NCBI GenBank assembly: GCA_028711355.1 | Contig: JAQTSL010000072.1 | Coordinates: 1 to 13,057, forward strand | Direction of reading: 5' to 3' | From: Rhodoferax sp. | Lineage (GTDB): Bacteria; Pseudomonadota; Gammaproteobacteria; Burkholderiales; Burkholderiaceae_C | DNA length: 13,057 nt | In this document: piece after piece, positions 1 through 5,286 of the stretch | Numbering within the stretch: the first letter of the stretch is position 1 | Layout of the letters: each line of letters begins with the position of its first letter | Made by a program: the position numbers and the translations under genes | The notes under the pieces: model-generated | The model's input: the letters and a program-made list of their open reading frames with translations, nothing else | Databases searched by the model: none | What the model was told of the DNA's origin: nothing

Positions 1-204
1 ATCTGCCACGCCCTGCGTTTGTGTGATGTCGGCGACGCATGGTTCGCTGGAACTGCCGAGCCGGCTTGCCAGAGTCCGGAGCTTTTCTGCATCACGCCCA
101 GCCAGCAGCACGTGGGCGCCGTGTTGCACCAGTTGTTGTGCCAGTGCCTGACCCAGGCCACCGCTGGCCCCGGTAAGCACCACGCGGGTTGTGTTCAGTT
201 GCAT
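1..204 (-). CDS. Short-chain dehydrogenase/reductase (SDR), N-terminal part only
   Basis: The first 68 codons, read leftward from an ATG at 204, are visible; the rest lies beyond the window edge. The protein opens with a beta strand followed by TGASGGLG (about residues 11-18), the TGxxxGxG dinucleotide-binding motif of the classical SDR Rossmann fold. A second strand ending in LLAGRD (about residues 33-38) follows, where the Arg favours NADP(H) over NAD(H). An AGGTGG Shine-Dalgarno-like sequence lies 4 nt before the ATG (plus-strand 209-214). The start overlaps the end of the heme-oxygenase-like gene by 10 nt, so this is probably the fourth gene of the leftward operon. The catalytic Tyr-x-x-x-Lys and the substrate-binding part are not in view, so the substrate is unknown. 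By context it may oxidise or reduce the product of the upstream enzymes; that is inference. Confidence 0.85.
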   Translation of the reverse strand, partial: MQLNTTRVVLTGASGGLGQALAQQLVQHGAHVLLAGRDAEKLRTLASRLGSSSEPCVADITQTQGVAD

Positions 205-860
205 GGGGCCACCTGTGTGTTGGTCAAACCCCGGAACACGTCGCCATAGAGTTTGTAAAACACGTTGGCGCAGCGCAGCACTTCCTGCTGGTCTTCGGCG
301 GTCATCTGCTCCAGCAGGATAGCCAGGTGTTTGGTGTGTTCCTGGTCCAGGGTGCCGTGCGAGCGCAGGTAGGAAAGGGCGGCATCGGGCAATTGCAGCG
401 CCTGCTGAATTTTGTCGGCGGCCATCAGGGCCAGCGCCACGCTGGTGCCTTCCAGTACAAACACCATGCCAAAAAAGCCGGCCGGGTTGCCCCGGGCAAT
501 CAGGTCATAGGCATAAGCCACCATGACTTCAGCGGGCAGGTCGGGACGGCTGGCACGCACGGCAGCGGCATCACCACCGGCAGCGGTGATGTCGTTCAGA
601 ATCCATTCTTCGTGGCCAATTTCTTCTTCAATGTATTCGGCCACTGCCGGACGCAGCCAGGCCAGACGCTGCGGCAGTCGGCCGCCCAGAGACATCAGCA
701 GTGGCGTGGTGTGGCGCACGTGGTGGTAGGCCTGGCTGAGAAAGGCCAGGTAGTCCTTGAGCTGCGCATGTCCTTGCAAACAGTCGGCTACCAGGGGCGC
801 GGACAGCAGGTAGTTGCGGTTGACTTCGGTAGCGGTCTGGAGGTGTTGGTAAAACGTCAT
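195..860 (-). CDS. Heme-oxygenase-like (TenA/PqqC-fold) putative diiron oxidase
   Basis: A 221-residue, almost wholly alpha-helical protein resembling those annotated as 'iron-containing redox enzyme family', in the TenA/PqqC/heme-oxygenase-like superfamily. Visible candidate metal ligands are E80-x-x-H83 in YIEEEIGHEEW, E137 in VFVLEGTS, and H168-x3-D172-x2-H175 in HGTLDQEH. This layout is that of heme-oxygenase-like diiron oxidases and oxygenases such as UndA, which act on fatty acids, amino acids or N-hydroxylation substrates. It lacks obvious thiaminase (TenA) or PqqC context. The ATG at 858-860 overlaps the TGA of the ligase gene (ATGA), and no good Shine-Dalgarno sequence precedes it, so translation probably depends on termination-reinitiation. 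The end overlaps the SDR start by 10 nt. The fold and operon membership are fairly secure; the reaction and substrate are unknown, and O2-dependent oxidation of an activated acyl or amino acyl compound is an inference. Confidence 0.85.
   Translation of the reverse strand: MTFYQHLQTATEVNRNYLLSAPLVADCLQGHAQLKDYLAFLSQAYHHVRHTTPLLMSLGGRLPQRLAWLRPAVAEYIEEEIGHEEWILNDITAAGGDAAAVRASRPDLPAEVMVAYAYDLIARGNPAGFFGMVFVLEGTSVALALMAADKIQQALQLPDAALSYLRSHGTLDQEHTKHLAILLEQMTAEDQQEVLRCANVFYKLYGDVFRGLTNTQVAPCN
209..214 (-). promoter_or_regulatory. Ribosome binding site of the SDR gene
   Basis: On the minus strand this reads AGGTGG, one mismatch from AGGAGG, 4 nt before the ATG at 204. It is the only clear Shine-Dalgarno sequence inside the leftward operon and lies within the last codons of the upstream gene. 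Confidence 0.5.
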
Positions 861-2329
861 GGGGTGGTTTCTTCAATGCGGTAAAGGGATTCGATGGCCT
901 GGGCAAAGTGTTGGGCAATCGCGCGGCGTATCGGGCGGCCATTGCCGGTGGCCAGGCCATTGGCCGGGGTCATGGGTGGGCTGAGCAGCCAGCGCTGGAT
1001 GCGGGCGTAATCGGGCAACTGTGCATTGGCATGGCTGATGGCGGCGTCAACCTGTGTTTCGGTCACGCCCGGCATCGGCACGATCACCGCGGTCAACCAG
1101 GGGCGGGCATCGCCGAGAACCAGGGCTTGCAGAACGGCGTTTTGTGCCAGCAGCACCGATTCAACCCATTCAGGTGAAATGTTGCGGCCAAAACTGCTGA
1201 TCAGCAGGTTTTTGCGGCGACCCATCAGATGCAAGTGGCCATGGGCGTCCAGTTCCCCTAAATCACCCGTAGCGAATTCGTGCGTGGACTGCGCGGGCAA
1301 GGCGGGGTTTCCGGTGTAGCCCAGAAAGGCCGATGTGCGCAGGTGCACTTCGCCGTTGTTCAAGCGCAATTGCACATGCGACAGGATGCGGCCGACGCCA
1401 CTGCCTTCATCGCCGGGGCGGTTCAGGCTGACCACCGAACCGCATTCGGTCAGGCCATAACCTTCATAGGCGGGAATGCCGACATGTCGTGCCTGCCTGA
1501 TCAGGGCCGGGTCAACATGGGCGCCACCCACAGCCACAAACCGCAGGTTGTCGGGCGCACGTTGGCGCGTGGTCAACAAATACAGTGTCCAGACTTTCAG
1601 CAATTCGGGCACCAGAATCATGCTGTTGGGCCGGGTGGCCACGGCGCTTTCCTGTAGCGCGGCATGGTCAAACCCGGCCATGCCCCGCCAGCCCAGGCTG
1701 GCCAGACTGGGCAGATGGACTTGTGCGCCGTTGAGCAGCGCGGCATAAATGCCGGCACTGTTTTCCAGCAGCAAGCTCAAGGGCAACACCGCCAGATGTT
1801 TGTTTATACCCAGGGGCGACAAGCTGCCTTGAATGGCTTGGGCGGTGGCCAGCATACCGGTGGCACTCAGGCACACCCCTTTGGGGGCGCCGGTGCTGCC
1901 TGATGTAAAGGAGATTTTGGCGCAGCCCTCAGGCAAGGCTGGGCGTTCCGCTTGACGGCCCATCAGGCTGAGAACACCCTGCGTCCAACGGCATTCAAAG
2001 CCCAGCCCCAGGCTGGTGATTCGTTCGGGTTGATCGGTCAAAACCGCATCTGCCCCCGCTTGTGTCAGCGCGTTGCGCATTTGCGCCGGGCTGAAAAAAG
2101 TCGGCAAGGGCAAATGCACCGCGCCCAGATGCAGGGCTGCCAGGTCGGCCAGAACCCAGTTCACACTGTTGTCGGCCAGCACGGCGATGACTTGGCAGTC
2201 GGCGAGTTTGCTGGCCATGTCGAGCACAGCCGAGATGGTTTGAGCGGCGCTCAGGCTTTGTTCGTGGTCTGACAGGGCAGGCCGGTCAGGTCGTATCGCC
2301 AGTACCTCAAGCAGGAGTGATGTACTCAT
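857..2329 (-). CDS. AMP-binding (ANL superfamily) acyl-CoA synthetase-like protein
   Basis: A 490-residue adenylate-forming enzyme of the acyl-CoA synthetase/NRPS adenylation family. Visible motifs in order are the P-loop TSGSTGAPKG (residues 142-151), the A5 motif YGLTE (291-295), the A7 motif TGDLG (354-358), and the hinge region GRRKNLL about a dozen residues later. The C-terminal A10 region (about 457-469) reads NGLATGNGRPIRRA; the usual catalytic lysine appears replaced by arginine or lost. The protein is shorter than typical long-chain ligases (about 550-650). The start at 2329 is preferred over an in-frame extension to 2524 because its ATG overlaps the TGA of the upstream gene (ATGA) and the extension is low-complexity Arg/Gly-rich sequence lying over a conserved gene. 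Likely role: activation of a carboxylic acid with ATP for transfer by the neighbouring GNAT-like protein. The substrate is not identifiable. Confidence 0.9.
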   Translation of the reverse strand: MSTSLLLEVLAIRPDRPALSDHEQSLSAAQTISAVLDMASKLADCQVIAVLADNSVNWVLADLAALHLGAVHLPLPTFFSPAQMRNALTQAGADAVLTDQPERITSLGLGFECRWTQGVLSLMGRQAERPALPEGCAKISFTSGSTGAPKGVCLSATGMLATAQAIQGSLSPLGINKHLAVLPLSLLLENSAGIYAALLNGAQVHLPSLASLGWRGMAGFDHAALQESAVATRPNSMILVPELLKVWTLYLLTTRQRAPDNLRFVAVGGAHVDPALIRQARHVGIPAYEGYGLTECGSVVSLNRPGDEGSGVGRILSHVQLRLNNGEVHLRTSAFLGYTGNPALPAQSTHEFATGDLGELDAHGHLHLMGRRKNLLISSFGRNISPEWVESVLLAQNAVLQALVLGDARPWLTAVIVPMPGVTETQVDAAISHANAQLPDYARIQRWLLSPPMTPANGLATGNGRPIRRAIAQHFAQAIESLYRIEETTP

Positions 2330-2928
2330 GCTTGTGCGTTCATGCGTTGCAGGGCGGTTTTGATTCGTCCGGCGGCGACGATCGGCTGGGTGTCGAAATA
2401 GCTGCCCCAGTCGCTGGCCTGTCCGTTCAAACGTTCCGGGTTGGCGGCCGCCAACGCCAGAGGCGGCAAACCCAGCCTGGAAAAGATGCCAACCAGTTCC
2501 TGCGTGGCGGTGGACGCCACCCACTCAAAACCTCGGGCATGCAAGTAGCTCGCCATGGCGCGAAACAGGAAAATGCTGGTGCCGGGTCTTTGGGCGGCCA
2601 GGTGGCCGACTTCCACAATACGCTCACGGCTGATGGGTGTGGACGCAAGGTGTGCCATGGTTTGCTCGATGGGCGTGTCCAGATAACGTTCCAGAAACAG
2701 CGTTGAATCCCTGGCGCTGCGCCAGCCCGCCGCTGCAACGATGACCCCACGCTGCTCCAGCACCATCAAATCGGGTGTGAAGGTGTTGACATGGGCGTTG
2801 TAGCGGTCTTCGAATATGCGTTTGATGAAATCTTCAGCTTCGGGCCTGCGGGGTGAATGTTGGTCCACATGAAGTACAGAGGTGGTTTGCATCGGCGCTT
2901 GAAAGATCATGCGTTGGGTGTGGGTCAT
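2326..2928 (-). CDS. Thermostable hemolysin (T_hemolysin) family protein, GNAT/LuxI-like
   Basis: A 200-residue protein with the hallmarks of the T_hemolysin family (Pfam 'thermostable hemolysin', named after the delta-VPH protein of Vibrio). It has an N-terminal RRPEAEDFIKRIFEDRY segment (27-43), AAAGWR (65-70), FLERYLDTPIEQ (78-89), IVEVGHLAA (104-112), RGFEWVASTAT (132-142), and WGSYFDTQPIVAAG near the C-terminus (174-187). The strand-helix pattern resembles acyltransferases of the GNAT/autoinducer-synthase type; there is no signal peptide or membrane segment, which argues against a secreted pore-former. It is the first gene of the leftward operon and ends in an ATGA overlap with the acyl-ligase gene. 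The chosen ATG at 2928 has only a weak Shine-Dalgarno; ATGs at 2910 or 2892 are alternatives. Family membership is fairly secure; an acyltransferase function is inference from fold and neighbourhood. Confidence 0.85.
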   Translation of the reverse strand: MTHTQRMIFQAPMQTTSVLHVDQHSPRRPEAEDFIKRIFEDRYNAHVNTFTPDLMVLEQRGVIVAAAGWRSARDSTLFLERYLDTPIEQTMAHLASTPISRERIVEVGHLAAQRPGTSIFLFRAMASYLHARGFEWVASTATQELVGIFSRLGLPPLALAAANPERLNGQASDWGSYFDTQPIVAAGRIKTALQRMNAQA

Positions 2929-2969
2929 GAGTTCGTCTTGTTCGAGTGGTCTTGGCGATACCGGGAAGG

Positions 2970-3002
2970 AGTCTAGAAATGGTTTCTTAAACCTCTCTTA
3001 AC
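2970..3002 (-). promoter_or_regulatory. Putative PmrA/QseB-type operator and promoter of the leftward operon
   Basis: Read on the minus strand from 3002, the sequence is GTTAAG-AGAGG-TTTAAG (3002-2986), matching YTTAAK-N5-YTTAAK in 11 of 12 positions. That is the direct-repeat box of PmrA/BasR/QseB-type response regulators, with the 11-bp repeat pitch of OmpR-family binding. Ten nucleotides further is TAGACT (2975-2970), a 4/6 match to a -10 box. No -35 consensus is present where one would be expected (2998-2993); the operator occupies that place, as in activator-dependent promoters of this class. The predicted transcript start is near 2963, giving a leader of about 35 nt to the ATG at 2928. 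The site is seen in sequence; the regulator's identity is inferred. Confidence 0.6.
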
Positions 3003-3069
3003 CGTGACCGCGCAGCGGTGGGCCTTCGGGAGCGGCGCTGCAGAGGGCGTTCGCTGCCTGAGTGCAGGT

Positions 3070-3075
3070 TAAAAT
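3070..3075 (+). promoter_or_regulatory. Candidate -10 box for tRNA-Leu/tig
   Basis: TAAAAT matches TATAAT at 5 of 6 positions and lies 51 nt before the mature tRNA-Leu 5' end. No convincing -35 is seen 16-18 nt upstream (the sequence there is around GCGTTC), so the assignment is tentative. Transcription from here would place the GC-rich hairpin at 3095-3119 inside the tRNA precursor leader. Confidence 0.35.
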
Positions 3076-3094
3076 CCGGCGCTGACCAATTCCT

Positions 3095-3126
3095 GGGGGG
3101 CGGTGTTTACCAGCCCCCCTTTATTT
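3095..3126 (+). terminator. Terminator-like hairpin immediately upstream of tRNA-Leu
   Basis: GGGGGGC (3095-3101) pairs perfectly with GCCCCCC (3113-3119). The stem extends inward by GGT (3102-3104) with ACC (3109-3111), leaving a GTTT loop and one bulged A at 3112. The T-rich tail TTTATTT (3120-3126) follows and abuts the first base of the tRNA. This is the form of a Rho-independent terminator or attenuator in the plus direction, although no gene on the plus strand precedes it in the window. Confidence 0.55.
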
Positions 3127-3213
3127 GCGCGGGTGGCGAAATTGGTAGACGCACCAGGTTTAGGTCCTGACGCTGGCAACAGCGTGCGGGTTCGAGTCCC
3201 GCCCCGCGCACCA
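3127..3213 (+). tRNA. tRNA-Leu (anticodon UAG)
   Basis: An 87-nt class II tRNA with encoded CCA. The acceptor stem GCGCGGG (3127-3133) pairs with CCCGCGC (3203-3209), followed by discriminator A and CCA (3211-3213). The D-loop region GGCGAAATTGGTAGAC, an anticodon loop TTTAGGT giving UAG, a long variable arm CGCTG-GCAA-CAGCG, and a T-arm GCGGG-TTCGAGT-CCCGC are all present. The outermost anticodon-stem pair appears to be a C-A mismatch. A run of seven T follows two bases after the CCA, and the tig ribosome binding site begins 10 nt after the tRNA end, so tRNA and tig are probably on one precursor. Confidence 0.97.
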
Positions 3214-3222
3214 CCTTTTTTT

Positions 3223-3226
3223 GGAG
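3223..3226 (+). promoter_or_regulatory. Ribosome binding site deciding the tig start
   Basis: GGAG lies 6 nt before the ATG at 3233. It overlaps the possible in-frame TTG codon at 3221, so TTG is not the start and the ATG at 3233 is preferred. Confidence 0.75.
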
Positions 3227-3232
3227 AAAAAC

Positions 3233-4543
3233 ATGGCCCCAGTCGTAGAAACACTTGAAAAGCTTGAACGAAAAATGACCTTGAGCTTGCCCATGGAGAC
3301 CATCCAGTCGGAAGTCTCGGCTCGACTGAAAAAACTGGCGCGCACGGTCAAGATGGACGGTTTTCGTCCGGGCAAGGTGCCAGTGAACGTGGTGGCGCAG
3401 CGTTATGGGTATTCGGTGCATTACGAAGTGATCAACGACAAGGTGGGCGAGGCCTTTTTCAACGCCGCCAACGAGGCGCAGTTGCGCGTAGCGGGTCAGC
3501 CCAGCATCAATGAAAAAGAGGGTGCGCCAGAAGGGCAGTACACCTTTGATGCGGTGTTTGAGGTGTTCCCCGAAGTCAAACTCGGTGACCTGACCGGTGC
3601 CGAAGTCGAAAAGGTCAGCGCCGACGTGTCCGAGGCCGCCATCGAAAAAACCATTGGCATCCTGCGCAAGCAGCGCCGTACCTTCTCTCAACGCGCACAC
3701 GAAGCAGGCGCCGAAGCCGGTGACCGCGTGACGGTGGACTTTGAAGGCAAGATTGATGGCGAAGCGTTTGAAGGCGGCACCGCACAAGACTTCCAGTTTA
3801 TCTTGGGTGATGGTCAGATGCTCAAAGAGTTTGAAGAAGCCACGCTCGGCCTTAAGACCGGCGAAAGCAAAACCTTCCCGTTGGCTTTCCCGGCGGACTA
3901 TCACGGCAAGGACGTCGCCGGCAAGACTGCCGACTTCATGGTTACTGTCAAGAAGATCGAAGCGTCGCACCTGCCCGAGGTCAATGAAGCGCTGGCCAAG
4001 TCGCTGGGCATTGCTGACGCCACGGTCGAAGGCCTGCGCGCTGACATCAAGAAGAATCTGGAGCGTGAAGTCAACTTTCGCGTGCTCAATCGCAACAAGA
4101 CTGCGGTAATGGACGCACTGGTTGCCAAGGCCGAACTGGACTTGCCCAAGGCCGCAGTTCAGGCCGAACTGGGCCGCTTGCTCGAAGGTGCGCGTGCCGA
4201 CCTGAAAAAACGCGGCATCAAGGACGCCGACAAGGTGACCATCCCCGACGACGTATTCCGTCCGCAGGCAGAGCGTCGCGTGCGCTTGGGTTTGGTGGTG
4301 TCTGAACTGGTGCGCGCCAACAAACTACAGGCTACGGCCGAGCAGATCAAGTCGCACATTGAAGACATGGCCGCCAGCTACGAGAAGCCGGCGGAAGTGG
4401 TACGCTGGTATTACGGTGACCAAAACCGCTTAGCCGAAATTGAAACCATTGTTTTGGAGAACAACGTCACCAATTTTGTGCTGGGACAGGCCAAGGTTAC
4501 CGAAAAAGCGCTAGATTTCGACGAGTTGATGGCGCAGAATTGA
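3233..4543 (+). CDS. tig: Trigger factor, ribosome-associated chaperone and peptidyl-prolyl isomerase
   Basis: A 436-residue protein, the normal length for trigger factor. The N-terminal ribosome-binding domain carries GFRPGKVP at residues 43-50, the signature loop that docks on ribosomal protein L23. An FKBP-type prolyl isomerase domain follows at about 163-243 (GDRVTVDFEG through TVKKIE), then the helical C-terminal arms that cradle nascent chains in the cytoplasm. It is the first protein gene after tRNA-Leu with only 19 nt between them, so there is no space for a separate promoter unless it lies in the tRNA gene. It is followed by clpP, clpX and lon in the order common to proteobacteria, coupling folding of new chains with proteolysis. 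The ATG with GGAG 6 nt upstream is chosen over an in-frame TTG at 3221. Confidence 0.98.
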   Translation: MAPVVETLEKLERKMTLSLPMETIQSEVSARLKKLARTVKMDGFRPGKVPVNVVAQRYGYSVHYEVINDKVGEAFFNAANEAQLRVAGQPSINEKEGAPEGQYTFDAVFEVFPEVKLGDLTGAEVEKVSADVSEAAIEKTIGILRKQRRTFSQRAHEAGAEAGDRVTVDFEGKIDGEAFEGGTAQDFQFILGDGQMLKEFEEATLGLKTGESKTFPLAFPADYHGKDVAGKTADFMVTVKKIEASHLPEVNEALAKSLGIADATVEGLRADIKKNLEREVNFRVLNRNKTAVMDALVAKAELDLPKAAVQAELGRLLEGARADLKKRGIKDADKVTIPDDVFRPQAERRVRLGLVVSELVRANKLQATAEQIKSHIEDMAASYEKPAEVVRWYYGDQNRLAEIETIVLENNVTNFVLGQAKVTEKALDFDELMAQN

Positions 4544-4561
4544 TCGGCAATTGAGAAGGGT

Positions 4562-4629
4562 GTCATGCCGGGCACCGACCCGGTATCCATGAATTCAGGG
4601 CATGGACTGCGGGTCGAGCCCGCAATGAC
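4562..4629. repeat. Cloverleaf-shaped extragenic palindromic element
   Basis: A 68-nt element in the tig-clpP gap made of nested inverted repeats. The outer stem is GTCAT (4562-4566) with ATGAC (4625-4629). Inside are three hairpins: CCGGG/CCCGG (4568-4572 with 4579-4583), TCCATG/CATGGA (4586-4591 with 4601-4606), and TGCGGG/CCCGCA (4608-4613 with 4619-4624). It resembles the dispersed 'GTCAT...GCGGG...CCCGCAATGAC' type of intergenic repeat known from many proteobacterial genomes. Whether other copies exist in this genome cannot be seen from the window. Folded in RNA it may protect or process the tig-clpP message. Confidence 0.7.
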
Positions 4630-4648
4630 GAGTCTCTGACGGTTCATC

Positions 4649-4664
4649 TGGTGGCATGCCACCA
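4649..4664. promoter_or_regulatory. 16-bp perfect palindrome upstream of clpP (putative operator)
   Basis: TGGTGGCATGCCACCA is a perfect 16-bp palindrome ending 17 nt before the clpP ATG and 8 nt before the Shine-Dalgarno AGGAG (4673-4677). It has no loop of its own, so it looks more like a dimeric regulator site than an RNA hairpin, though an 8-bp cruciform or hairpin with strain is possible. No regulator is recognised. Confidence 0.5.
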
Positions 4665-4681
4665 TAAATGTTAGGAGTCCA

Positions 4682-5281
4682 ATGGACATTCAAAATCTGG
4701 GCATGGTGCCCATGGTGATCGAACAGTCGGGGCGCGGCGAGCGCGCTTACGATATTTATTCACGCCTGCTCAAAGAGCGCGTTATTTTCCTAGTGGGTCC
4801 AGTTGACGACCATGTAGCCAACTTGGTGGTGGCACAGTTGCTGTTTCTGGAAAGCGAAAACCCAGACAAGGACATTTCGTTTTACATCAACTCGCCCGGC
4901 GGTTCGGTCAGTGCTGGCATGGCTATTTACGACACCATGAACTTCATCAAGCCGCAGGTTTCTACGCTGTGCATTGGCATGGCCGCCAGCATGGGCGCGT
5001 TCCTGCTGGCTGCCGGTGAAAAGGGCAAACGGTTTGCACTGCCCAATTCCAAGATCATGATCCACCAGCCCTCTGGCGGCAGCCAAGGGCAGGCCACCGA
5101 GATCGAAATTGCCGCGCGTGAAATCATCAAGACACGTGAGCAGCTCAACAAGATTCTGGCCGAGCGCACCGGGCAACCGATCGAGCGCATCGAGCGTGAC
5201 ACCGAGCGCGACTACTATATGTCCGCGCAAGAGTGCCAGGACTATGGTCTGATTGACCAGGTTATTTCGAAGAGGACGTAG
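4682..5281 (+). CDS. clpP: ATP-dependent Clp protease proteolytic subunit ClpP
   Basis: A 199-residue serine protease that forms the tetradecameric chamber fed by ClpX or ClpA in the cytoplasm. The catalytic triad is visible: Ser103 in GMAASMGAF, His128 in MIHQPSGG, and Asp177 in ERDYYMSA, with spacing matching the E. coli enzyme. SPGGSVSAGMAIYDTM forms the oxyanion and substrate-binding region. The N-terminal axial loop region (VIEQSGRGERAYDIYSRLL) is intact and follows a short leader that may be self-removed. The start is supported by AGGAG at 4673-4677, 4 nt before the ATG. clpX begins 5 nt after its stop, so the two subunits of the protease are co-transcribed. The upstream gap holds the cloverleaf repeat and palindrome and shows no clear sigma70 promoter. 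Confidence 0.99.
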   Translation: MDIQNLGMVPMVIEQSGRGERAYDIYSRLLKERVIFLVGPVDDHVANLVVAQLLFLESENPDKDISFYINSPGGSVSAGMAIYDTMNFIKPQVSTLCIGMAASMGAFLLAAGEKGKRFALPNSKIMIHQPSGGSQGQATEIEIAAREIIKTREQLNKILAERTGQPIERIERDTERDYYMSAQECQDYGLIDQVISKRT

Positions 5282-5286
5282 TTGCC

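Larger units (their letters stand above)
3003..3126. other. Divergent intergenic region and tRNA-Leu leader
   Basis: No coding sequence is supported here. Inside it are a 6-bp inverted repeat GCAGCG/CGCTGC (3012-3017 with 3036-3041, 18-nt loop, no T-run) of uncertain meaning, the tRNA-Leu promoter candidate and the terminator-like hairpin, which are listed separately. Confidence 0.5.

Noticed and set aside
189..884. Long plus-strand open frame antisense to the heme-oxygenase-like gene
   Set aside because: Low-complexity translation with no recognisable family; it mirrors the real minus-strand gene, whose motifs are clear.
2330..2524. Upstream extension of the AMP-binding gene
   Set aside because: Arg/Gly-rich sequence lying over the T_hemolysin coding region; the ATGA overlap at 2326-2329 is the better start.
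3127..3213. Mobile island integrated at tRNA-Leu
   Set aside because: The accessory operon lies on the 5' side of the tRNA; no integrase, duplicated 3' end or attachment repeat is seen.
3107..3970. 287-codon minus-strand open frame over tRNA-Leu and tig
   Set aside because: It runs through the tRNA and the first half of trigger factor, a certain gene; typical GC-rich shadow frame.
4636..4669. Sigma32 or sigma70 promoter before clpP
   Set aside because: CTGACG and CCACCATAAAT are only partial matches with poor spacing, so no heat-shock promoter is claimed.
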